DNA from: Streptomyces aureus
Lineage (GTDB): Bacteria; Actinomycetota; Actinomycetes; Streptomycetales; Streptomycetaceae
DNA length: 64,000 bases
Assembly (NCBI RefSeq): GCF_001418135.1
Contig: NZ_LIPQ01000101.1
Span: 1 to 64,000 of the forward strand
Direction: 5' to 3'
Under the pieces are notes generated by a model, which saw only the letters and a list, made by a program, of their open reading frames with translations, was not told where the DNA came from and ran no database searches. The position numbers and the translations under genes are program-made. Positions within the stretch are counted from its first letter, which is position 1. The number at the start of each line of letters is the position of its first letter. Positions 1 to 9,058 of this stretch are shown piece by piece.

Positions 1-1
1 C

Positions 2-1283
2 GCCCCGGCCGCCGCCGGCCTCACCGCACTCCCCCTCCACCGGACACGCCGGCTCCTCGCCGACCTGACCCGGTCCTGCCTATTCGAACAGCCGCTGACC
101 GGCCGCTACACCCTCCACGAACCTGCTGCGCGGCTACGCCACCGAACTCACCCACACCCACGACGACACCGACGAACGCCACACCGCCACCCTCCGGGTC
201 CTGGACCACCACATGTTCACGGCCTACGAAGCCAACCTGCTGTTCAAGCAGGACTCACAGCCCGGACTCGACCTCGGCTCCCCCGCCACGGGCGTCGTCC
301 CGGAGACGTTCGCCACCATCGAACAGGCACGCCGATGGTTCACCGCCGAACACCGGGTACTGGCCCGCTTGCTGCAGACCGCCGTCAGCCAGAAGCTGGA
401 CCACCGGGTCACCGGCCTCGCGTGGACGCTGAAGGAGCACCTGTACCGCCAGGAGTACTGGCCCGACGCGATCACCGCGCTGACCCCCGCCCTGGAAGTG
501 GCACAGCGCCGGGGCGACCGTTTGAAGGAGGCGCGCTGTCTGCGCCACCTCGGCAGCATCCACACCTGTCCGGACCACCGGAGGCGGGCTCTGGATCACC
601 TGGAACGCGCCTCCGCCCTCTTCGAGGAACTCGGTGTGGCCGGCGAACGGGTTCGCGCCCTGTTCGTGACGGCGATGGCGCTGTTCCGGTTCGGCCGGCA
701 CCGGGAGGCGTTGGCTCCCGCCGAGCAAGGACTCGCGCTGGCCCGATCTACGGGGAACAAGCTGTGGACGGCCGAGTGCCTCAACGGGCTCTCCTGGCTG
801 CACTCCAACCTGGGGCGGCCCGGGAGAGGCCTCGTGTACGGCGAGGAGGCCATCGCCCTCTACCAGCGCCTGGACGCCCCGTGGCAGGAGGCCCAGTGCT
901 GGGACAGCGTGGGCTACGCCCTCCATCGACTCGGCCGGTACGAGGACGCGGCAGCCGCCTACCGGCGGGCGCTGGACGCCTTCGAGGAACTGGAGGACCA
1001 CAGGAACGTGGTCGGCTCGCTGATGCGACGGGGCGACACCCGTCTGGCCATGGGCGACCGGGAGGCCGCACGCACGGACTGGGTCAACGCGCTCGCCGAC
1101 GCCGAACGACAGGATCTGTCCCACAGCGCCCGGGAGATCCGAGACCGGCTCATCGCCCTGGACACGGATGCGAGCTCCGTACCCGTCCCGCCGCAGAAGG
1201 GCGTCGGCAATCGCACGGCGTCGGTTCCGACAGGCGCTGATTCTGCGCACCAGTCACCCGGGGCGGAGATTCACCGGCAGTAG
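2..1283 (+). pseudogene. AfsR/SARP-type regulator, C-terminal part, frameshifted and cut by the window edge
   Basis: Frame 2 from the window start reads like the winged-helix stretch after the NB-ARC ATPase of AfsR-like regulators and reaches GRYTLH near base 118. The expected continuation, DLLRGYA, is found only in frame 3 (bases 120-140), so one extra base at about 119-121 breaks the gene. The rest, through to 1283, is a run of TPR-like helical repeats. The N-terminal DNA-binding and P-loop parts lie outside the window. As written, translation could restart at ATG 213 and give a 356-residue TPR protein without DNA-binding or ATPase domains. Family members activate secondary-metabolite genes; the target here is unknown. 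It is either a true pseudogene or a sequencing indel. Confidence is high for the family and moderate for real inactivation. Confidence 0.7.
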
Positions 1284-1691
1284 GAGCTCTCTCCGTCCGA
1301 ACTCGGCGAGCCATCGCTTCACCAGGTTCAGCCAGCAGGACACCACCGGCGCGAAATGCCGAGGGCGATCCGGAAGAACGGTGTGTCCTCACACGACTAC
1401 CTGTTCTCGGCGGACGCGCGGGAAGTCATCGACGCCGAACTCGTCGGCTCGCGACGCGAACACCCTGATCCGGTCGTTCCCGTCGGTCCCGGGGGCCTAC
1501 GCGCCGTCGGCGCCGCGGAGCGCCCCCTGACGGACACGAGGACGTGCCGGGAGCGGGCGGCATGGGTCGGCAAGCGGCGCGACAAGGAGACGACAAGGTC
1601 TGGCGAAGGGGTCCCGCCGAGTGTTGAGCCACTCACCCGCGCAAGTGGGAGAGCCCGCCACGGAACACTCGAACAGAATTGAGCAACACCC
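1284..1691. other. intergenic, no convincing gene
   Basis: A 108-codon open frame at 1356-1682 has no recognisable domain, a proline/arginine-rich composition typical of chance frames in GC-rich DNA, and no clear ribosome binding site. The stretch presumably holds the promoter of the downstream sigma factor gene, but I cannot place it with confidence. Confidence 0.4.
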
Positions 1692-2273
1692 ATGAACGGG
1701 ACCATGGAAGCGGGTGCGGCCACCCTCGCCTCGACCCGGGCACATGCCCGGCACGTCGCTTCTGACACCGACTGCGACGCCTTCATACGAGACATCTACG
1801 AGCAGTACGGCCCTCTGCTCGTCCGGTACGCCGCGCGGCTGCTGGACGGCGACTGGCACAGGGCTGAGGACATCCTCCAGGAGACCGCGGCGCGCGCCTG
1901 GAAACACGCCCGGCTCTTGAGCACCCGCGGCGAACACATCCGGCCGTGGCTGTTCACCGTGGCCAGGAACCTGGTCATCGACCACCACCGGGCCCGGCAG
2001 GTCCGGCCGCTGGATCTGATGGCGGTCGAGGATCTGGACGCCTCCTGGGACGGCACGGAGTCCACGATCACCTCCCACGCGGTGCTGGAGGCACTGCGGG
2101 AGCTGAAGGAACAGCACCGGACCGTCATCCGCCTCATGTACTCCCTGGAATGCAGCGTGGCCCAGGTGGCCGAGCACCTCGGCATCCCGCCCGGCACAGT
2201 CAAGAGCCGTGCCTTCTACGCCGTGCGGGCGCTGCGCAAGTCCTTGGAGAAGCAGGGCGTACTCGGCGTGTAG
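1692..2273 (+). CDS. ECF-type RNA polymerase sigma factor
   Basis: A 193-residue protein with the two-domain layout of extracytoplasmic-function sigma factors. Region 2 spans about residues 28-100 (YEQYGPLLVRYA, then AEDILQETAARAW and WLFTVARNLVIDHHR). Region 4 spans about 128-182 and ends in a helix-turn-helix (SVAQVAEHLGIPPGTVKSRAF). It would bind core RNA polymerase and direct it to a small regulon. No anti-sigma gene with a zinc HxxxCxxC motif lies next to it, so its control is not visible here. The length is normal for the family. The ATG at 1692 lacks a strong Shine-Dalgarno sequence. The next ATG in frame is at codon 5. Confidence 0.9.
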   Translation: MNGTMEAGAATLASTRAHARHVASDTDCDAFIRDIYEQYGPLLVRYAARLLDGDWHRAEDILQETAARAWKHARLLSTRGEHIRPWLFTVARNLVIDHHRARQVRPLDLMAVEDLDASWDGTESTITSHAVLEALRELKEQHRTVIRLMYSLECSVAQVAEHLGIPPGTVKSRAFYAVRALRKSLEKQGVLGV

Positions 2274-3091
2274 TCACGGCACGGACGGGCGATGCCGGCC
2301 CGGTCATCATCCACGGTCCGCGTCGCCGCCGGACGGGTCCTGACGTCACCGTTCCGTCCGGTGCCGCTCCCCAGGCGGTACCGCTCGGCCCCGGGGTGTC
2401 GGCATGTCGGGGATGGTCCGTCGCCACCGAAGTCGAGGGGAGGAACCCGGAGAGTCCGGCTCACGACGATGGCGCACGCACTCGTCAGGCACCGCTGCCG
2501 GGCTCCACCCACCTGGTGGGAATCGTGAACCGCCCCGGAGGGTCCTGCTCGGAAAGCAGTGACACCCAGGCACTCAAACGCCCTTGTCGTCTTGCCCTGC
2601 TTCTGTCCGGAGCCGCTCGAACGACATGGGCGTATCGATGATCAGCCCCACTAGGGACCGGCTCGCGACCAGCGGCGCACGAGGTCGCCGCGGACCCGAT
2701 ACACCCGTCGTCTTCTTCGCTCGCCCTCGCCAGAGAGGTCGTGATCGCCTCGCCCTGCCCCCCGGACCACGGCGGAACCGGAGGGTCGGGAGCGACCTCC
2801 GGACTCGTTGCCGAGGAAAGCCCGCTGCGGCCGGAACGGCACCGGGACAAGCTGTGTCCCGGCCCCGGACCGACCCCTGCCGCCACCTCTCCGTGCCGAG
2901 TGGATGCCGGCCCCCAGGCCTTTCGCGATCACCGAGCTCCGCCTCGTCCAGGAAGGACCGCTCGGCCTCTTGGCGACAGCTCCTCGGTCGCCGTTCTCAT
3001 CCGGCAGCCGGCTCGTCCCTGCGGATACCGCACGCCTCCGGTGACACCGCAGTCGGCGGTCACCCCCTCCGACAGCACGAGTGCAACCTCG
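2274..3091. other. 818-bp intergenic stretch, nothing recognised
   Basis: Several short open frames occur on both strands, but none has a recognisable domain, a good ribosome binding site or plausible codon use. It separates the plus-strand sigma factor gene from the minus-strand Dps gene, so both genes terminate towards it. I see no repeat or RNA gene. Confidence 0.4.
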
Positions 3092-3565
3092 TCAGGCCCT
3101 GTTCTCCGCCTGGAACATCCAGCTCTGCTTCTCCAGTTCGGCAGTCAGCCCGATGAGGAGATCCTGGCTCACGGCGTCCACCGGACCAGTCTCCTCGATC
3201 CGCTCCCGCACCCTCCCGATGACCGCGGAGAACGTACGCACCAGGGCATCGACAGCGTCGCCGTCCTTCGTCCAGCCTGACGGGAAAGCAGGCACGCCGC
3301 TGGTGCCCGCGATGGTGACCGCCCGTCCGTCCGGACCCACTCCCAGCGCAGCCGCGCGTTCGGCCACCGTGTCCGCGTGGTCACGTGCGATCGAGGCAAC
3401 CTCGTCGAGCTGGACGTGGACTGATCGAAAACGCGGGCCGTACAGGTTCCAGTGCGCCTGCTTGGCCACCAGGGACAGGTCGAGCAGGTCGACCAGGGTC
3501 GCCTGGAGGGCCGCGCCGGCGATCTCGCGGTCACCCTCCGGCAGCGGGCTGTTGATCATCGTCAT
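3092..3565 (-). CDS. dps: Dps-family miniferritin (DNA protection during starvation)
   Basis: A 157-residue four-helix protein of the Dps family. These form dodecameric cages that oxidise Fe(II) with hydrogen peroxide, store ferric iron and often coat DNA. All five ferroxidase ligands fit the family spacing: H38 (in AKQAHWNLYG), H50, D54, D65 and E69. The start at 3565 was chosen because AAGGACC lies 8-9 bases upstream and the protein then begins just before the first helix. The same AAGGACCAC string precedes the ABC ATPase gene at 7347. It is a single gene facing away from the sigma factor. Confidence is high. Confidence 0.93.
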   Translation of the reverse strand: MTMINSPLPEGDREIAGAALQATLVDLLDLSLVAKQAHWNLYGPRFRSVHVQLDEVASIARDHADTVAERAAALGVGPDGRAVTIAGTSGVPAFPSGWTKDGDAVDALVRTFSAVIGRVRERIEETGPVDAVSQDLLIGLTAELEKQSWMFQAENRA

Positions 3566-3919
3566 AGGTCTGTGGTCCTTAGGGAATGGCGCTGGCACCC
3601 TGGCAAGGAGGCCGACGGGTTGCCGTCTGGATGAACTGGCCATCGCACGCACCCGTCTGGAGCTCCGATGGCCTCGACGCCATGTACGGCCGCAGGCCCC
3701 GAGGGGTTCAGCTCCTCCGGCATACGGTCGTGCATGTCGCACGACGCCCGGTCATCACCGGCGCCGCCGGACCGACCGGCGCGCGCTCCACCGCTGCGGC
3801 CACGCGGCACCGATCACGAGTCCGGCCGTGCTCGGGAACCACCCTCCGGCCCACCGGGAGCGGCGACGACCTCAAGCCCTTTCCCGAGCGCCGGAGGCCA
3901 TCAGACATCACGCCATCCA

Positions 3920-3976
3920 TGCGTCAAACGTGCGTCACGTGCGTCGAACATGCGTCAAGATATCGCCCATAACGCC
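3920..3976 (+). repeat. TGCGTCA iterons plus conserved flank, left junction A
   Basis: Four heptamers (TGCGTCA, one ending CG) start at 3920, 3931, 3940 and 3951, that is, spaced 11, 9 and 11 nt. The last is followed by AAGATATCGCCCATAACGCC. The last three heptamers and this tail recur at 10711-10756 with the same 9 and 11 spacing. Near-helical spacing beside an attachment remnant suggests recombinase arm-type sites. The function is inferred. Confidence 0.6.
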
Positions 3977-4004
3977 GATAACGCACACCCAGAGAAACAG
4001 CCTG

Positions 4005-4076
4005 TCAGCGCCCCTTTCCAGCAGGCTCAAGGATCGCGACGCACTCGACATGGCGGGTCGTCGGAAACGTGTCACG
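4005..4076 (-). repeat. attachment remnant A: 3' end of rRNA methyltransferase gene
   Basis: Read on the minus strand, this encodes DTFPTTRHVECVAILEPAG and then a three-residue tail and stop. It aligns with the C terminus of the intact methyltransferase at 60608-61936 (DLFPMTHHVECVAILEP, then VKKDA). No upstream coding sequence of that gene is present. This is the expected footprint of an element that integrates into the 3' end of the gene. It is the most diverged of the three clear copies. Confidence 0.7.
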
Positions 4077-4610
4077 ATGTGCCGAGGCGGGAGAACCTGC
4101 AGGTCAGGCTGCATTTCTCGATCCCGCCAGTGGGCTGTCGGATGCCCGGAGCGTCACAGCCGCTGTGCCGGTGAGGGCATACTGCGGACCGCTGGGAGGC
4201 ACACCGGCTGATGCGCTCGGCGGGGCTCAAGCGAGCCTGAGGCTCCAGAAAGCGGGACAAGCACAGGTCGAGTGCAGCATGCTCGCCCACCTTGACCGTC
4301 CCTCGCATCCCGTCTCGCCCGACCGGCTGGAGTCGATCGAGGGCGTCGACCTCGCTGCCCCCCACCACGCACCGAACGCTCCCGAACCTGCCCCGAGCAC
4401 CGTGGGCAGGCTGCGGCGGAAGCCCCGGCTCGCGGAGCCGTATTCCATGATCACGACTCTCGCCGCCCCGGCACAGCGCAGCGACCTCCAGCCCGATCCC
4501 GTCCAGGTCGACGCCCGCGAGCCGCTGCCGGGCGTCTTTGTGCACTCGGGTGGCCAGGTTTTCAGGCCCTCGCTGCCACGACCGTGTCCCGGTCCGATGG
4601 CCCGATCCGG

Positions 4611-5186
4611 TTACCGCCTCGGTCCCGCGACGGCGTAGGCCACGGTGCCGGCGACGGTGAGGACCAGGGCCGTCCAGGTGCCCGCTGCCGCGCCGGGCGG
4701 CAGCAGCATCCAGGTCGCCACCTGCATCGGCGCACTCGTCGGGGGCGGGGCGAAGAACGAGAACGCGAGCCAGGTGAACGGCAGCGTCCAGGCGTACTGG
4801 CCGCCCAAGAGCGCCGCGCCCAGGGCGACCAGTCCCATCATGCCCGCGCTGTCCCGGACGACGAACGCGGTGGTGGCCATGTCCTCGCCCATTGTCTGCA
4901 CTGTCAGCAGCACCGTGCCGACGACCGCGCCGATGAGCAGCACGTGTGCCGCTCTTCGGGGCACCCAGCCGATCGCGGCCGTCCGGTCCAGCGCGAGGTC
5001 CTGCCCCCTGAGCCCGATCGAGGCTGCCATCGCCCCCGTAGCGAGGATGAGCACGGGCAGGCGCGGATCACCGGGCCCGTCGCCCCCGTCCCGGGCAAGT
5101 GCCCACACCGCCACCGCGCTGATCACCACTGCGGCGAGTGACGCGGGTACCTGCCGCGAGCGCGCGTACAGCGTCAGCCATCTCAT
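4611..5186 (-). CDS. membrane protein of an ABC transporter operon
   Basis: A 191-residue, almost entirely hydrophobic protein with about five or six predicted transmembrane segments. The N terminus is MRWLTLYARSRQVPASLA. The first helix is AAVVISAVAVWALA and later ones lie near residues 75-95, 110-135 and 165-185. Its ATG overlaps the stop of the upstream permease gene by an ATGA, so the two are translationally coupled. It lacks an ATPase motif and most likely forms part of the membrane portion of the ABC-2-type exporter encoded upstream. The substrate is not recognisable. Confidence 0.7.
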   Translation of the reverse strand: MRWLTLYARSRQVPASLAAVVISAVAVWALARDGGDGPGDPRLPVLILATGAMAASIGLRGQDLALDRTAAIGWVPRRAAHVLLIGAVVGTVLLTVQTMGEDMATTAFVVRDSAGMMGLVALGAALLGGQYAWTLPFTWLAFSFFAPPPTSAPMQVATWMLLPPGAAAGTWTALVLTVAGTVAYAVAGPRR

Positions 5187-6541
5187 CGGGACGCACCGCC
5201 GTTCAGTGCGTCGAACGCGTCGCCCTTGCAGGAGAGCGCGGCGGCGCGCATCGCGTTGATCCGCGAGAACTGCTCGGCCCGCGGCAGCGCCTTGAGTTCC
5301 GTCCACACCGGGCCGGCCTCGGCGTCGACCTTGCGGCGCAAACCTGCTGACCCTGTGCCGGGCAGCGACCTGAGGTCCCCGAGGACCCAGCCCACCGCGA
5401 CGGCCTGCGCGAATTCATCATTCCCGAAGCTGCTCCAGCCGACGGGGGCGCACCCTGGCACCATGCCTTTGGCGATCAGGGCCCAGGTCAGCTCCTCGCC
5501 CTTCGCGGCGGCGATGATGTCGTCGTCCAAGTCGAAGAGTACGGTCTTGCCGGACCACTGCGGCGTGGAGCCGTCGGGCAGTACGGCGGTGTTCTCCCGG
5601 ACCGAGACCGGCGCCTGGCCGCCCAGGGCGCCGTGCAGCAGGCGCAGCGCCTCCTTACCGGGACCCGCGAGGTCGGCGAGTCGCGTCTGGTGCGTCTTGG
5701 TCACGCACACCGGGCCGTCGCACACCAGCTCCGCGGCGGCCTCGTCGACGACATACATCCGGCGGGGGTCGGAGGGGAGGACGAGCAGGGCGATCACCGC
5801 GCCCGCCAGGACGGGCGTCAGGGCGAGCAGCCGTGCGCGCGGGGTCGCGGCGACCAGCAGCGCGAAGCCGGTCGCGGCCATGCCGAGCAGCCAGATCGTC
5901 TGCCCGACGTGCACGGAGGCGGAGAGCGTGACGAGCACCTCGCGCACCTCCTGCGCCGGTGACAGCAGCGAGACCCGGTTCGGCTCCGTGCCCAACGACA
6001 TGTGCATGAGAGCCGTGAACACGAAGGCGCCCATTGCCAGCGCGGGTGGGGTGAGCGCGAACGGCAGGGCGCGCCCGGCCCCCATGCCCAGCACGGCTCC
6101 CGCGACGAGAGAGAGGGCGCCCACCAGCGAGATCGGCAGCCATCCGAGGTGCGTGTACTCGGTGTTGGGGAGTACCTGGACCGCGCCCACGAGGACGAGG
6201 AGCGCGAAGGCAGAGGCCAGGGTGATCGCCGTCGTGCCCGCCAGCGTGGCGGCGCGGTGCCAGGCGGGACGCGATGTGGCCGTCAGCAGCTCGGACATGT
6301 TCGAGCGGCGGTCGCGCAGGCCCTGCAGCGCCCCGAGCCCCACGGCCAGCGGCCACAGGTAGCCCAGCATGGCGCGGGTCCACAGGGCCATGGACGTCCA
6401 CTGGGCCGTCCACGCCGTGGTGCCCCTCCACCACGCCGCGTCCAGCAGGTACAGGAACGCCAGCGCCGTCGTCAGGACCACGGCGCCGGCCCACGGGGCG
6501 ATGGAGCGCTTCAGCTCGATGCGCAGGACGCGGATGTTCAC
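5183..6541 (-). CDS. ABC transporter permease with extracytoplasmic C-terminal domain
   Basis: A 452-residue protein. The first ~285 residues carry six or more hydrophobic helices (for example VVLTTALAFLYLLDAAWW and FALLVLVGAVQV). The last ~170 residues are polar with two nearby cysteines (LVCDGPVC), probably a domain outside the membrane. The GTG at 6541 overlaps the ATPase stop as GTGA. An ATG lies six codons further in, but the overlap favours the GTG. With the ATPase and the small membrane protein it would form an ABC-2-like exporter. The upstream sigma/anti-sigma pair suggests induction by envelope or drug stress. Confidence 0.75.
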   Translation of the reverse strand: MNIRVLRIELKRSIAPWAGAVVLTTALAFLYLLDAAWWRGTTAWTAQWTSMALWTRAMLGYLWPLAVGLGALQGLRDRRSNMSELLTATSRPAWHRAATLAGTTAITLASAFALLVLVGAVQVLPNTEYTHLGWLPISLVGALSLVAGAVLGMGAGRALPFALTPPALAMGAFVFTALMHMSLGTEPNRVSLLSPAQEVREVLVTLSASVHVGQTIWLLGMAATGFALLVAATPRARLLALTPVLAGAVIALLVLPSDPRRMYVVDEAAAELVCDGPVCVTKTHQTRLADLAGPGKEALRLLHGALGGQAPVSVRENTAVLPDGSTPQWSGKTVLFDLDDDIIAAAKGEELTWALIAKGMVPGCAPVGWSSFGNDEFAQAVAVGWVLGDLRSLPGTGSAGLRRKVDAEAGPVWTELKALPRAEQFSRINAMRAAALSCKGDAFDALNGGASR

Positions 6542-7347
6542 CAGGCGCCCCTTCCCTGCTCGGGGCCCTGCAGCAGCGCCGAGTAGCCGCGCTCCAGCGG
6601 GCTGTCGCCCACATGTTCGGGGCCGCCCATCGAGGCCAGCTCGTCTGGAGGGCCCTGGAAGACCAGCCGGCCCTCGGCGAAGAGCACCACGTCGGTGCAG
6701 GCGGCGGCGACGTCCTCCACCAGGTGGGTCGAGACGAGCACGCAGGTGTCCTTGCCCAGCTCCTGCAGCAGCTCGCGGAAGCGCAGCCGCTGCGCCGGGT
6801 CCAGGCCGACCGTCGGCTCGTCCAGCAGAAGGATCGTCGGGTCGTTGACGATGGCCTGGGCGATGCCGACCCTGCGCACCATGCCGCCCGACAGGGCCTT
6901 CATCTTCTCGTCGGCGCGGTCCGCCAGACCCACCCGCTCCACGGCGCGCTGCACCGCCCCGGGGATGTCCGCCTTGGGCACCTCCTTCAGCCACGCCATG
7001 TACTCGACGAACTCGCGCACCGTGAAGCGCTTGTAGTAGCCGAACTCCTGCGGCAGGTAACCGATCCGGCGGCGCAGCGCACGGTGCTCGCCCATGCCGC
7101 CCGCGGATTCTCCGAGCAGCTCCAGGGTGCCCTCAGTGGGGCGCAGCACGGTGGCCAGCGTCCGGATGAGGGTGGTCTTGCCCGCCCCGTTGGGGCCGAG
7201 GAGTCCGTGTACGCCGGTGCCCAGTGACAGGTCGAGCCCGTCGACGGCCATCCGGTTCCTGCCGACTCTGACCCTCAGCCCACTGGCCTGGATCTCCCAG
7301 GCGTAGGCCGTCGGCGCGACGTCGGCCGCACTCACGGCGGTCATCAT
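6538..7347 (-). CDS. ABC transporter ATP-binding protein
   Basis: A 269-residue ATPase with every diagnostic motif: Walker A GPNGAGKT (residues 51-58), Q-loop YLPQ (about 100), signature LSGGM (152-156), Walker B ILLLDE (172-177) and switch histidine STHLVED (about 208). It would power the membrane proteins encoded by the two overlapping downstream genes. The start at 7347 follows AAGGACCACCAC, a good ribosome binding site; the alternative ATG is the next codon. The ~150-bp gap to the anti-sigma gene may hold a separate promoter. Confidence 0.92.
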   Translation of the reverse strand: MMTAVSAADVAPTAYAWEIQASGLRVRVGRNRMAVDGLDLSLGTGVHGLLGPNGAGKTTLIRTLATVLRPTEGTLELLGESAGGMGEHRALRRRIGYLPQEFGYYKRFTVREFVEYMAWLKEVPKADIPGAVQRAVERVGLADRADEKMKALSGGMVRRVGIAQAIVNDPTILLLDEPTVGLDPAQRLRFRELLQELGKDTCVLVSTHLVEDVAAACTDVVLFAEGRLVFQGPPDELASMGGPEHVGDSPLERGYSALLQGPEQGRGAW

Positions 7348-7497
7348 GTGGTGGTCCTTACGTTGTCGGTGGGTTGATTCCGGTCTCTCGTGGGACCGGG
7401 AGACCCAGGGATGCCGGTGTGGCAGTGGTGTTTCAGCCACTCATCGGGATGCGCGCCACAAGATCGCCGGGGAAGGACACACCAGCGAGGCCGATGG

Positions 7498-8316
7498 TCA
7501 TCGATGGGCTCCCAGCACGGAATACGCTCCCCTGCGGGCGATCACGACTCCGATGCCGAGCGCGAGGACCAGCCCCCACACGGGCAGACCGTCCGTCTGC
7601 AGGGCGAAGGTCGTACGGCCGGCGACGAGGGTCGGCGCCACGACTACGGCGGCCCACACCGCCACCAGCGCAACGGCCGCACGGGTCACGCCGACGACAC
7701 CGCCGAGCGCCAGGGTCGCCGACGTGAAGGCCAGACAGGGCAGCAGCCACTGCGCGGCCGTCATCCCCGTCACCCATCCGGCCACCAGCAGCGCGGGGAC
7801 GACCACGGCGAGCACGGAGGCGGTGCGCCGCAGCACCAGGTACAGCCCGGCTCTCGGTGCCGAGGCCGTCAGTTCGTACGCCGGGTCGAGCCCGCGCGAC
7901 CACGACGCCGCGACGCCGAGCACCGGCAGGACCGGGGCGAGCAGACGTACCAGTGACACCTCGCTGGATCCGGTGCCGACCAGGTCGAGCAGGAGCGCGA
8001 GCAGTGTCACGCTCACGACCATGGCCAGCCACGGCACCATCACCGGCGTCATCCACGCGGACATCCACGCCGACCAGCGGCGCCGGCGCGGCATCGTGGC
8101 GGTGGCGGCCAATTGGGGGCCGAGGCCGGACCACACCGTGTCGACCAGTGCCGCCACGGCGGTCGCCTGCGTCGTAACGGCGGCCGACAGCCGGTCACGG
8201 CACACCCGGCACGCTTCCAGGTGGGCCTCCAGGGCCCACACCTCGTCTGCGGCGATGTCCGTGTCGCCGCGCGCGTAACCGTCGATGAGCCGCATCGACG
8301 CGTGTTCCACGCTCAT
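7498..8316 (-). CDS. membrane anti-sigma factor with zinc HxxxCxxC motif
   Basis: A 272-residue protein. The N terminus has the ZAS-type zinc motif H32-x3-C36-x2-C39 (HLEACRVC), which in this family binds and sequesters an ECF sigma factor. From about residue 95 there are six predicted membrane helices, more than the single one of simple anti-sigmas, so it may sense a membrane signal or the adjacent transporter. Its ATG overlaps the sigma stop by ATGA, which supports a 1:1 pair. The following ABC genes are probably part of the regulon. Confidence 0.85.
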   Translation of the reverse strand: MSVEHASMRLIDGYARGDTDIAADEVWALEAHLEACRVCRDRLSAAVTTQATAVAALVDTVWSGLGPQLAATATMPRRRRWSAWMSAWMTPVMVPWLAMVVSVTLLALLLDLVGTGSSEVSLVRLLAPVLPVLGVAASWSRGLDPAYELTASAPRAGLYLVLRRTASVLAVVVPALLVAGWVTGMTAAQWLLPCLAFTSATLALGGVVGVTRAAVALVAVWAAVVVAPTLVAGRTTFALQTDGLPVWGLVLALGIGVVIARRGAYSVLGAHR

Positions 8317-8864
8317 GCCAGCGTCCTCCGCATCGCGATCCTGGCCCGGCGGGCACGGGTCTTGACCGTGCCCTCGGGCAGTCCGAGCAGGACCGCGGTC
8401 TCCCTGACGGACAGTCCGTCGAGCACCATGGCCTGCAGTACCTCTCTGAGCTCCGGCGCGAGGCGCCGCAGCGCATCGCCGACGTCACCGCCGACGGTCG
8501 CCGCGAGCGCCTCCTCCTCGGCGGCGGGTGCCAGGGACTGCGGGGCGGCCGCGGGCGGCGGCTCCGCGTGGTGGGCCCTGCGCCGGAACGCGTCGACGAG
8601 GCGGCGCGCCGCGATCGTCCACAGCCAGCCGAGGGCCGTTCCTCCGGCCGCGGCCCCGGCGAACGCACCCGCCGCGCGCCACACCGCCAGATACGTCTCC
8701 TGCATGACTTCGGCGACGATCTGCTCGTCCGCGCAACGGCGGCGCAGCCGCACCGCCATCCACGGCGACGTACGCCGGTACAACTCCTCGAACGCGGCAC
8801 GGTCGCCCTTGGCCACCAGTCGGACGAGACGCTCCTCGTCCAACTCGTGCAGCGCTGCTCTCAC
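8313..8864 (-). CDS. ECF-type sigma factor paired with downstream anti-sigma
   Basis: About 183 residues. Region 2 contains LVAKGDRAAFEELYRR and VMQETYLAVWR. Region 4 ends in SVRETAVLLGLPEGTVKTRA, the helix-turn-helix that reads the -35 element. I chose the GTG at 8864 because a GGGGG ribosome binding site lies about ten bases upstream; a second GTG three codons earlier sits too close to it. It heads a minus-strand cluster of sigma, anti-sigma, ABC ATPase and two membrane proteins, so it is probably autoregulated and drives the exporter. Confidence 0.85.
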   Translation of the reverse strand: MRAALHELDEERLVRLVAKGDRAAFEELYRRTSPWMAVRLRRRCADEQIVAEVMQETYLAVWRAAGAFAGAAAGGTALGWLWTIAARRLVDAFRRRAHHAEPPPAAAPQSLAPAAEEEALAATVGGDVGDALRRLAPELREVLQAMVLDGLSVRETAVLLGLPEGTVKTRARRARIAMRRTLA

Positions 8865-9058
8865 TGATCTCACACCCCCTAGACGCCCGAGCCGGGCCGC
8901 GGGTTTTCCCCCCGACGTGATCCCCGACACATGTGGAAACCCGTGGGTTCCACTCAACTGAAGCTTCGCCACTACGCGGCAGTGGCTTGGCCGGCCCGGC
9001 AAGCTGATCTGGCTCGGCGGTCAACACCACGGCTCGCGTCGACTCGCCCCGGCTCGCC

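Larger units (their letters stand above)
3566..4610. other. intergenic junction region holding an attachment-site remnant
   Basis: No supported gene. The stretch contains four TGCGTCA-type heptamers and, just right of them, a fragment encoding the last ~24 residues of an rRNA methyltransferase (both listed separately). Bases 4086-4610 hold only weak overlapping frames. Confidence 0.6.

Noticed and set aside
1356-1682. 108-codon gene
   Set aside because: No domain, no ribosome binding site and a composition typical of chance frames in GC-rich DNA.
4098-4110. Another attachment copy
   Set aside because: An 11-base match (GCAGGTCAGGC) to remnant B is isolated and the translated frame does not match the methyltransferase end.
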